Source: JBCDBH01 sp039184055
GTDB lineage: Bacteria > Acidobacteriota > Thermoanaerobaculia > Multivoradales > J023
NCBI GenBank assembly: GCA_039184055.1
Contig: JBCDBH010000031.1
Location: 1-27,749 of the forward strand
DNA length: 27,749 nt
Direction of reading: 5' to 3'
The notes beneath the pieces are model-generated. The model had not been told where the DNA came from, searched no databases, and saw only the letters and a program-made list of their open reading frames with translations. The translations under genes were made by a program, and so were the position numbers. Numbering within the stretch: position 1 is the first letter of the stretch; every line of letters begins with the position of its first letter. Below, piece after piece: positions 12,956 to 22,000 of this stretch.

Positions 12956-15544
12956 GTGTCGACTTCCATCACGATACCGCGCATTTCTGTCGTCGCTCTG
13001 CTGAGCACGCTCTTGTTCATCGTCCCGGCCAGCCTGTGGGCCGCCCATCCGAGGGCCGCTCACAATGCTCCTACCGTCGATCCGCTCGGCGGCTTGCCGA
13101 CCGCCTTCGTCCCCAACGTCGGTCAGGTCGATCCCGAGGTTCGCTTCCACGCTCGTGGCCTGCAAGGCCAGGCTTTCTTCACCCCGAGCACGGTGGTGCT
13201 CACCCTGCCCGCCGACGTGCTGACGGTTCGCTTTCTCGACGCCTCGAGCGATACTGCGATCGAAGCCGGCCGCCGCCTGCCCGGAACCTTCAACCGCTTT
13301 GCGGGTAACGATCCACGCACCTGGCAACGGAACGTGCCGAATCACGCCGAGATCCACTACCGAGAGCTGTGGCGAGGTGTCGATCTGCACTACGAAGGTC
13401 GCGACGGCACGCTCAAGGGTACGTATACCGTGGCACCCGGTGTCGACGTCGCGACGCTACGCTGGCACTACGACGGCGCGAGCACCGTGCGACTCGACAA
13501 CGGCGATCTCGTCGTTTCGCTACCGAGCGGCGCCACGGTGACCGAGCACGCCCCGATCGCCTGGCAGATCATCGACGGCAAGAAAGTCGACGTGACGTGT
13601 GAGTTCTCGCTCCACCATGGTGATGCCGGTGGCGGTGTTGAGGACGGCGTCGGGTTTCGCGTCGGCGCCTATCGGCACGACCTGCCTTTGATCATCGATC
13701 CGACTCTGGTCTACAGCACCTATGTCGGTGGCAGCGACCAGGATGAAGGCTGGAGCCTCGCCGTCGATCGTGAAGGCGCCATCTACGTCACCGGTCAAAC
13801 GAAGTCGTTCGACTTCCCCACCCTCGGCGCTCATCAGCCACACAAGTCGGCGGATTTCGACAGCTTTGTCTTCAAGCTCGATCCGGCATCCAACCAGCTC
13901 GTCTTCAGCACCTATTTCGGTGGTGACGATTGGGATATCGGTATGGGCATCGCGACCGACGACGGCGGTTATGTCTACGTCACCGGTCAGACCTGGTCGA
14001 GCAACTTCCCCGTCACCGGCCATCTCCAGCCGAGCTCGCTCGGCCTCTCGGATGCCTTCGTCGCCCGTTTCGACGGTGGCGGCGGGCTCGATTGGAGCAG
14101 CTATCTGGGTGGCAGCGACAGTGATCTCGGCAGCGCCGTCGGCTTCGACCCGAGCTCGGGCTCGGTGGTGGTCACCGGCGCCACGACCTCTCACGACTTT
14201 CCGGTGGTCCAGCCGTTCCAGGCCAGCCAGGCGAGCTGGCATTGGGATGCCTTCGTCACCTGGATCGATGTCGGTGGTGGTGGCATCCACCGCAGCACCT
14301 TCTTCGGTGGCAGCGCCCACGACGTAGCGCACGATCTCGCCGTGGCGGTGAACGGCGACGTGATCATCGGTGGCTACACCCAGTCGTTCGACCTACCCGT
14401 GGCGAACGCCGCCTATCCGAGCTACGGTGGCGACCGGGACGGTTTCGTGACCCGTTTCGACATCAACGGCCTGCCGCTTTTCTCCACCTATCTGGGTGGC
14501 AGTGATTTCGACAGCGTCGAAGGCGTGGCGGTGGACGAGGTGACCAGCGACGCGGTGGCCACGGGCATCACCCGATCGGTCGACTTTCCGCTAGCGGGTA
14601 CTCCTGCCCAAGCCACGCCCCCCGGCAACGGCGACGCCTTCGCGACCCGTCTACCGGTCGGTGGACCGGCGGTCTACAGCACCTATCTCGGCGGCAGCGA
14701 TTACGACTTCGGCACCGCCGCTGGTTTCGACGGCTATGGCAACGTCTTTCTGGTGGGTCAAACCCACTCCATCGACTTCCCCCTGGTCGACCCCATTCAA
14801 TCGACCATCGCCTCCCAGGATGGCTATGTCACCGTGCTCGATCCGACGGGCGCCCAGATCCTCTTCTCGACCTACTTCGGGGGTAGCGACCCGGACTACC
14901 TATACGACCTCGTGGTGCGTGACGACGACGCCTACGTGACCGGGTTCACCAGCTCGATCGATCTGCCGCTGGCCCAGCCCTGGCAGAGCATGCTGCACGG
15001 TAGCTACGATGCCCTGGTGGCCATTCTCGACACCGGCGTCAGCGACTGTCGCATCGTCGGCTCGCCGGCGGACATTCCCTCGCCGACCGTGCTCGACTTC
15101 GACAGTCTCGTACCGACGCAAATCGTCGGCACCACCTATCTGGCGAGCCACGGCATCACCTTCGTCGACAACACGATCACCAAGGTTCGGGTGTACAACG
15201 GCATGCCGAGCCTGGCGGCGTCGTCTCCGAACGTGGTCTACAACAACGCCACCCCGGGTCACCACAGCGGTCACGTGCCGCTACACATCGACTTCACCCA
15301 GGGCAAAACCCACGTCGGGATGTGGATCGGCAACGGTGGCGGTTTTGCTCCCCCCACCGCCGTGGTGCGCGCCTTCGATGCCAATCTGATGCCGATCTGC
15401 GAGAGCGTGCATCCGAACCTGCCCGATCCGCACACGACCTGGGTCGGCTTTCACGATCCGGGCGGTCGCATCCGCACCATCGAGATCGACTATGGCTCCA
15501 GCTGGCTCAGCGAAAGCCTCGACGATCTGACCTTCGCGCCCTGA
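12956..15544 (+). CDS. Secreted SBBP seven-repeat beta-propeller protein
   Basis: This 862-residue protein starts with a signal peptide (about 1-29, SVVALLSTLLFIVPASLWAA). Residues 45-250 form the N-terminal domain often found ahead of SBBP repeats (FVPNVGQVDPEVRF, NPRTWQRNVP-like and YRELWRGVDLHYEG motifs, ending LPLIIDPTLVYSTYVGG). Residues 250-690 contain seven repeats of 63-66 residues. Each opens with a variant of YSTYLGGSDxD (near 253, 318, 381, 447, 510, 574 and 638) and carries a VTGxTxSxDFP motif. Seven is the number needed for one complete propeller. Residues 705-862 are a beta-sandwich-like tail (DFDSLVPTQIVGTTYLASHG, ending ESLDDLTFAP) that I cannot name. The GTG start has GAGGAGA 6 bases upstream. 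It is probably surface-exposed; its ligand is unknown. Confidence 0.9.
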   Translation: MSTSITIPRISVVALLSTLLFIVPASLWAAHPRAAHNAPTVDPLGGLPTAFVPNVGQVDPEVRFHARGLQGQAFFTPSTVVLTLPADVLTVRFLDASSDTAIEAGRRLPGTFNRFAGNDPRTWQRNVPNHAEIHYRELWRGVDLHYEGRDGTLKGTYTVAPGVDVATLRWHYDGASTVRLDNGDLVVSLPSGATVTEHAPIAWQIIDGKKVDVTCEFSLHHGDAGGGVEDGVGFRVGAYRHDLPLIIDPTLVYSTYVGGSDQDEGWSLAVDREGAIYVTGQTKSFDFPTLGAHQPHKSADFDSFVFKLDPASNQLVFSTYFGGDDWDIGMGIATDDGGYVYVTGQTWSSNFPVTGHLQPSSLGLSDAFVARFDGGGGLDWSSYLGGSDSDLGSAVGFDPSSGSVVVTGATTSHDFPVVQPFQASQASWHWDAFVTWIDVGGGGIHRSTFFGGSAHDVAHDLAVAVNGDVIIGGYTQSFDLPVANAAYPSYGGDRDGFVTRFDINGLPLFSTYLGGSDFDSVEGVAVDEVTSDAVATGITRSVDFPLAGTPAQATPPGNGDAFATRLPVGGPAVYSTYLGGSDYDFGTAAGFDGYGNVFLVGQTHSIDFPLVDPIQSTIASQDGYVTVLDPTGAQILFSTYFGGSDPDYLYDLVVRDDDAYVTGFTSSIDLPLAQPWQSMLHGSYDALVAILDTGVSDCRIVGSPADIPSPTVLDFDSLVPTQIVGTTYLASHGITFVDNTITKVRVYNGMPSLAASSPNVVYNNATPGHHSGHVPLHIDFTQGKTHVGMWIGNGGGFAPPTAVVRAFDANLMPICESVHPNLPDPHTTWVGFHDPGGRIRTIEIDYGSSWLSESLDDLTFAP
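13703..15025 (+). repeat. Seven SBBP coding repeats, about 195 bp each
   Basis: Seven degenerate in-frame repeats of 63-66 codons in the SBBP gene. They are recognisable from recurrent DNA encoding S-T-Y-L/F-G-G-S-D and from the D-F-P/D-L-P motif in the middle of each blade. Divergence between copies indicates old rather than recent duplication. Confidence 0.85.
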
Positions 15545-15545
15545 G

Positions 15546-15612
15546 GCCGACGAGCCCGTACGTCGGCACGGCGTGGCGCGGCCAACGGAACGAAACACCG
15601 CCGTTGGCCGTG
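15546..15612 (+). terminator. Two hairpins after the SBBP gene
   Basis: The first stem, GCCGACG/CGTCGGC (15546-15552 with 15561-15567), begins 2 bases after the stop. The second is larger: CGGCCAACGG (15579-15588) with CCGTTGGCCG (15601-15610). One G-U pair and further pairs can extend it to about 13 bp. No T-tract follows, so a Rho-assisted or purely structural 3' end is likely. Confidence 0.55.
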
Positions 15613-15627
15613 CACGCGCGTCTCGAC

Positions 15628-16036
15628 GAAAACCGAAAGCCACGTCGGCCACGCGGACGCGTCTCGGCGTGCAAGAAAAGCCTCGTCGGACCGGGGCGTC
15701 CTTGCCAACGTAGAAAAAGAGCCTCGTCGGCCCGACGCGTCCTTGCCAACGTGGAAAAAGAGCCTCGTCGGACCGACAGGGGCGTTCCGACGAGAAAGAA
15801 GAGGCATGTCGAGCCGACATGCCTCGTTCCGTGTGGAAAAAGACCCGTGTCGGCCCGACATGGCTCTTCCCACCGAAAAAATCGCGCGTGTCGGCCCGAC
15901 ATGGCTCTTCCCACGCAAAAAGAAGGACGGGTTGGCCCGACATGGCTCTTCCAGCGGAAAAAGTCGTGGCCGTCGTCGCGACGGGGATCTTCCAGACGGG
16001 CCGGCCCGACATGGCCTTTCGTACCGAGAAAGTCGG
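15628..16036 (-). repeat. Tandem array of about ten 41-bp hairpin units
   Basis: A-rich tracts (mostly GAAAAA) recur at 15628, 15675, 15713, 15754, 15794, 15836, 15875, 15917 and 15957, spaced 38-47 bp and mostly 39-42. A last, shortened unit ends near 16036. Each tract is followed by a GTCGG...CCGAC-type inverted repeat. In the right-hand units this continues into CCCGACATGGCTCTTCC. The best unit has a perfect 10-bp stem, GAGGCATGTC/GACATGCCTC (15801-15810 with 15816-15825). On the minus strand the order becomes hairpin then T-run, as in an intrinsic terminator. The array lies beyond the giant gene's terminator and faces the SBBP gene. A period of about 41 is not divisible by 3, so open frames here are probably not coding. 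Confidence 0.8.
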
Positions 16037-16070
16037 AAAAAGAAAAACGCCCGGGCGTGCACCCGGGCGT
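16035..16070 (-). terminator. Intrinsic terminator of the giant surface-protein gene
   Basis: On the minus strand the 9-bp stem ACGCCCGGG/CCCGGGCGT (16062-16070 with 16047-16055) and a 6-base loop are followed at once by TTTTTCTTTTTCC. It lies 26 bases after the stop codon. This is a textbook Rho-independent terminator and the strongest in the window. Confidence 0.9.
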
Positions 16071-16096
16071 ATCCGTGCTGGGTCAGTCGCTCCGGG

Positions 16097-19000
16097 TCAG
16101 GGAGCAGCGTAAATGAAGTTGAGGAAGATGGTACCCGGCGCCACGTTTACGGTCGCGACATTCGGGGTGTCGACGCCATCCGGATCCGACGACGGGGTGT
16201 AGCCCGGGAAGCCCGACATGTCGAGCTCGACGGTGTGCGTGCCGCCCTCGGCGATGTCGAGGAGAAGCGGCGAAGCGGTGGTGACACCCGAGGCGACGAT
16301 GTTGCCATCACTGTCCCGGACGCTCACCGGCACGCCTTCGAGCACGACGATGGTACCGCCACCGCGTGGATCACGCGGATCGCCACCCGAGCTGGCCCGT
16401 ACGGTGACCGAGATCTGACCGCCAGCGGCGCCACCCGGCAACAGGTAGCCGAAGTGAGCGTCGCTGACCACGTCGCCATCGGCCAGACCGATCGCGGCGG
16501 TGGTGGCGTCACCCCCGTCACGATCGAAGCTATCGGCGTAGCCGGCCGGCAGGGTCGACGGGTCGACCTCGATGTCGTACAGGTCGGCGACCAGGTTGAA
16601 CGAGAAGGAACCGTCCAGACCGGTGACCGCGGTTTCGACCACGGCACCACTGTCTTGGATCTTGGCCCGTACGGTCACGCCCTCGAGCGGCGCGTCCTCG
16701 GCGTTCAACACCCCGTTCTCGTCGTCGGCGACCACGACGCCGCTCACCCGGCTAGTGGCCGGACCGAAGGCCGCTTCACAGAGCGGCCCGGCGCCATCGC
16801 GGCTGTTGCCGCTCACCACCGCGAAACGACCGTAGGTCGACAGCGGACCGATGGCGGTGTCACAGCTGGTGTCGAGCGTGGCGTGCGCGGCCCCGTCGAG
16901 AGTGATGGTGGTCGTGGCACCGAGGGTGCCATCAGGGTTGCCACCCACCACTTCGATGGTCTCACCCGGTGCGACGACGCCCGCGAAGAGCGTGCCGCCA
17001 TCACCGCTCACCTCCACATTACGGCTGAACAAGCCGTCGTAGCGCAGGCTGAGCCGCGTGACGCCGCCCTCACAGCCGCAATCGGCCAGGAAGCCGTAAC
17101 CGAAGTCGAAACCGGTCACGACCTCGCCATCGTCGAGGATGGTGCGGGCGGTATTCGGCGTGTCGGTGCCATCCGGATCGACGGTACCCGCGAGGGTGTC
17201 GTCGACCGGCTCGACCACGACGTCGTAGGCGCCGAGGGCGAGCTCAGTGAAGGCGTAGGCGCCGTCGGCGGTGACCACCGTGGCGATCTCGTCACCGAAG
17301 TTGTCGAACAGACGGACCGTCGCCGCCAAACCCGGCTCACCGGCGTCGAACGCGCCGTCGAGGTCGGTGTCGTCGAAGACGGTGCCGCGGATCTCCCCTT
17401 CCTCGGGGATCGAGCAGTCGATGTCTTCGACCACGCTCATCAACGCCGCGGTCAGGGCGCTGGCGTCGCTGGTCGAGAACGACTGACCACCACCGCGGAA
17501 GGCAGCGTATTCGAGCAAATCCTCGTTGAAGGTACCGAGCCCGACACCGTCACCCTGGATGGCGACGCCGTACATCTTCACGCCCGCGAGACCGGCTTCG
17601 ATCTCTTCGATGGCGCGCATGCTGTCGGCGAGCGTCTGACCATCGTAGGTGTCGATGCTCGGGTTGAAGTTGCCCAGCCAGCCCACCGTTCCAGCGGGTA
17701 GGAAGGCACCACCCGTGTCACGCAGACCGATGTCCTGGACCTCTTCGAGATCGTACGGGGTCGGACCACGTCCACTACCGTCGATATTCGGTACACCGTC
17801 GGTGATCAGGACGAAGATCGACTGGTTGCTACCTCCCGTGGTCTGGAAGAACTCCAGCGAGTCACGGAGCGAGATCGCGGTCGGCGTGTTGGCGTTGACG
17901 TCGATCTGGCCGACGTCGAGACCATCGATCACCGCCTGGAAGGCGCTCGGACTGCTGGTGAAGGGGCTCCGGACGGTCGTCGAGTTGTTGAGGTTCGAGT
18001 CGACGTCCGAGAAGCCGGCGAAGCTCAACAGGGCCGCGGAGCTGTTGTCGCTACGCAGCGTGATCTCGGTGCCCGCCTGACGGATGGCCTCGAGCGCGGC
18101 GGTGAACTTGCTGCTCGCACCCGGGAAGTCGGCGGTCATCGAGCCCGACATGTCGAGCAGGAAGACGACCTCGAGGGGGGTCTCCGGATCACACACCGGC
18201 GGATTCGGATCCGTCGGGGTGGTGGTATCCGGCTCGCACACCACGAAGTTGTCGAACTCGGCGGTGAGCGTGGTGTCGGCGTCGTAGGACGCACCCATGA
18301 CGCCGACCAGCACCGTGTCACCCATGGCGACGTTGGCGATGCCGGCGGCGCCACCGGCGTCGACCTCGATCCAGGTGGCGCCGCTATCGAGCGAGTAGAG
18401 CGGACGATAGACGTCGCCCCGCTTCTCGATCGCGACGCGCACCGGGGCGTCGATGCCGTAGATCACGCTCGCCCACACCTGACCACCCGCTCCCGCCGCG
18501 TTGCGAAAGGAGAATTGCAGCGCCGAGCTCTCACCACCGTTCAAGGGGTGATGTGGCACGAGCTGCACGGTGAGACGCGGCGCGTCGTCGGCCAAGCCGC
18601 CACGGATCATCAAACCCGCCTTGCGGAAGGTGCCACCCGCGTCGACCGGGAAGCGGACGATGTCGACCTCGGCGCGCAGGTTGCTCGCGGTGATCGTCTG
18701 ATAGGCGAAGAAGCCATCGTCGTCACCGGTATAGAGCGAGCTGCCGTCGGTGGTCAGGAGCAGACGACCGTTCGACTCGCTGAACGAGCCCTGATCGGCA
18801 TCACCGATCGCCGCGCCCTGCCAGGCCGGATCGAGCGTGCCGTCCTCGAAGTCGTCGAGCTCACAGCGGGTGCCCGGATCCGGATCGACCACCGCTGGCA
18901 TGGCCATGTAGCCGAAGTCCAGCTCGAGGTTCTCGTCGAAGAAGCCGAGCTCGACGGTGGCCGCGTCGGGCGTACCGAGACCATCGAAGTCGTAGGTCTG

Positions 19001-22000
19001 ATCCGGATAGGCGGCGAGATCGGCGGTGTTCACCCGCACGGTGTAGATCCCCGGCAGGAGATCGTCGAAGAGGTAGAAGCCGTCGGGGCCCGTGGTCAGG
19101 TTGGCGACCACGTTGCCGAGCTCGTCTTCGAGCGTGAGACCGACCCCTGAGAGGCCTTGCTCACCCGGGTCCTGCACGCCGTCACCGTCGGCGTCGTTCC
19201 ACACCCGATCACCGATCGAGCCCCGCGCGCCCTCGCCACAATCGATCTCGAGCAAGAGATCGTCCATGGCGGCGAGCAAGCCGGCGGCATCGGTGGCGCT
19301 GTAGGACACGCCACCGCTGTAGAACGCGGCGTATTGCAGCAGATCCTCGTTGAAGGTGCCGAGGAAGACACCGTCACCCTGGAGCGCGACACCGAAGATC
19401 CGCGCTGCCGGCAAGGCGTTCTCGAGCGCCTCGATCTGCGTCATCGAGTCGGCCAGCACCTGACCGTCGTAGACGTTCAGATCACCGTTGTAGTTGCCCA
19501 ACCAGGCGACCAGACCCGAAGGCAGGAAGTCGCCACCGCTGTCGAAGAGCGACAGATCCTGCACTTCTTCGAGGTCGTAAGCGTCGGGGCCCTGACCGAG
19601 CAGATCGATGTTGGGCACGCCGTCGGTGACCAGGATGACCACCGGAGCGTTCGCCGGATCACCGTCGTCGACCAGGTAGTTGAGCGTCTCGCGCAGCGCG
19701 AGCGCGGTCGGCGTGGTGCTGTTGATGTCGATATCACCCGTGTCGAGCCCCATGAGCAGGGCGTCGAGACCGGCGAAATCGGTCGACAGCGACGACACCA
19801 CGTCGGTCGACTGCGCCAGGTTCTGCGGCACGTTGCGGAACCCGGCGAAGGTCAGCAGCGCGGCGCGCACACCCGGACGCATCTCGAGCGACATGTTGAG
19901 GCGATAGAGCGCCTGGGTCGCGGCGTCGAGCTTGCTTCCGGCGCCCGGATAGGCGGCGGTCATCGAACCCGAGACGTCGAGCAGATAGATGACGTCGAGC
20001 GGCGCACCCGGTACGCACGGGACGTTCGGCGGATCGGGCGGCGTCGTGTCGTCGGGCTGGCAGATCTCGAAATCGTCGAACGCCGCGGTGAGCGTGGTCG
20101 ACGAGCTGTACGCGACGACGTTCGGACCGACCAGCACTTCACCGGCCAGGTTCGGAATGTCGACGACACCCTGGGCGGCGCCGGTCGTGGTCGGGATGAT
20201 CCAGCTGTTGCCACCGTCGGTCGAGTAGCTCACCGTGAAGGTTGTGCCACGCCGCTCGATAGCGAGCTTGATCGGCACCGGCACAAAGTCGCGGATCTCA
20301 CCCGCCACCAGTCGACCGGTAGCGCCATCGGCATCGCGATAGGTGAACTGCAGCGACGGACGACCGGTGGCCGGGTTGTTCGACACCACCTGCACCGAGA
20401 TGCGTGGCGGCCGCGAACCCGAATCCCCGAGACGGACGGTCAGACCGGCTTTGCGCCAGCTACCACCCGCGTCGACCGGGAAGCCATCGAGCTGGATCTC
20501 GGCACGGAAGTCGCCGTCCACCGTCTGGTAAGCGAAGGCACCGGTGTCGTCACCGGTATAGAAGGTCGTGCCGTCACCGGTGACCAGGAGCTGACCCCCG
20601 CTTTCGACGACCCCGCCTTGATCGGCGTTACCGAGGAACGCGAAGCCCCAGCTAGTGTCGAGCGTGCCGTCACCGAAATCATCGGGACGACATTCGCCGT
20701 TGGCCGGCGGCAGCGGCCCGGCACCGACGCTGCGGTAGCCGAAGTCGGCCTCGAGATTGCTCAGCCCCGCGCCGACGCTGACTTGTGTCTCGTGGGTGGT
20801 GAGAATGCCATCGAGGTCGTAGGTCGCGATGGTGAACGCACCGAGGGTGCTCGGATCGACCCGCACGGTGTAGAGACCCGGGGCGACGTCGAAGGTGTAG
20901 AGACCACCCGGATTGGTGACCGTGGTGTCGACCACCGAGCCACCGAAGAGCAGCTCGACTGTGACGCCTTCGATCCCGACCTCGTCGAGATCCTGGACGC
21001 CATCGTTGTCCTCGTCGTGCCAGACGAAATCACCGATGGTGGCGCGTTCCGGCTCGGGGCACCCGAGGTTCATGTTGAAGTCACCGGTACCCGACGACGG
21101 GAAGCTACCGCTGTCGGGCTGCTCGAGCACGGTGTAATCGATCCAGCCCGAGGCGCCGAAGGCGACCGTCTTGTTGCTAGCGCCGACACCCACCTGGAAG
21201 GCCGGGCCGGTGTCGTCGATCCGCACCACCGCGCCGGCGAAATTGCCCGCGCCGGTCGCCGTGCCGTAGAAGTTGGTGTAGTACCACCAGGTCGACGGAT
21301 CGACCGGACCACCGTTGTCGACATACGCCGACGATGGCAGCTGCCGCTTCGGGCTACCGGGTGGCGGCGTGGTGGTGTAGCCCTCGAAGATCACGTCGAG
21401 CACCAAGAGGTTGTTCGGATCGAGCACGTCGTAGACGGTGGCGATGAACCGCGCCGTGCCGTCCGACAGCTCGACGAAGAGCTCGGTGCCTTCGACGATG
21501 AACATGTCCTTGGCGATCCCCGGCAGGGTCACGGCGTGGTTGGCGCTGTTGCTCCAGCCGTCGTAGAGCGCCGGCGCCGGACACCAGTCGGCCACCACCT
21601 CGACACAGAAGCCGAGGTCGATGTTGATGTCGCCGACACCCGAGCTCTGCAGGGTGCGACCGTGGGTCGGCTGTTGCGTCACGGTGTAATCGAACCAGGT
21701 CGACAGACCGAAGTTGCCGTTCTTGTTGTTGGCGCCGTCACCGACCTGGAGAGCGGGACCACGACGGGTGATGTCGACCACCGCGCCGCCCAGCTCGCCG
21801 GTGCCGGTCAGCGTGCCCTCGACCTCGGTGTAGTACCACCAGGTCGACGGGTCGATCGGACCACCGTTGTCGACGTAGGCGCTGTTGCGCAGCTCTTTCT
21901 TGGGGCTTCCGGCCGGCGCGCTGGTGGTGTAGCCACCGATCTGCACGTCGACCTCGAAACCCTCGTTGGGGTTCGACTTGCGGATCAGCGAACCGGTGAT

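Larger units (their letters stand above)
15545..16096. other. Convergent intergenic region (552 bp) without a gene
   Basis: The space between the SBBP gene and the giant surface-protein gene is filled from left to right by two hairpins (15546-15612), the 41-bp hairpin array (15628-16036) and the giant gene's terminator (16035-16070). Frames open on both strands here give low-complexity, repeat-derived peptides such as SHVGPTRVFF in one frame and PCRADT in another. No ribosome-binding site or family supports them, so I treat the region as non-coding. Confidence 0.7.

Noticed and set aside
15628..16036. A CRISPR array
   Set aside because: The units are imperfect along their whole length with no alternation of identical repeats and unique spacers, and no cas genes are near.
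15281..16062. Minus-strand frames of 135-243 codons across the hairpin array (peptides such as SHVGPTRVFF, PCRADT)
   Set aside because: The same DNA repeat is read in different frames because the period is about 41 bp, so no constant peptide repeat exists. They also overlap the end of the SBBP gene.
15743..17701. A 652-codon plus-strand frame starting in the hairpin array and running antisense into the giant gene
   Set aside because: The first part is repeat-derived and the rest is a shadow of the giant gene. It has no ribosome-binding site and no recognisable domain, and it crosses a strong terminator.
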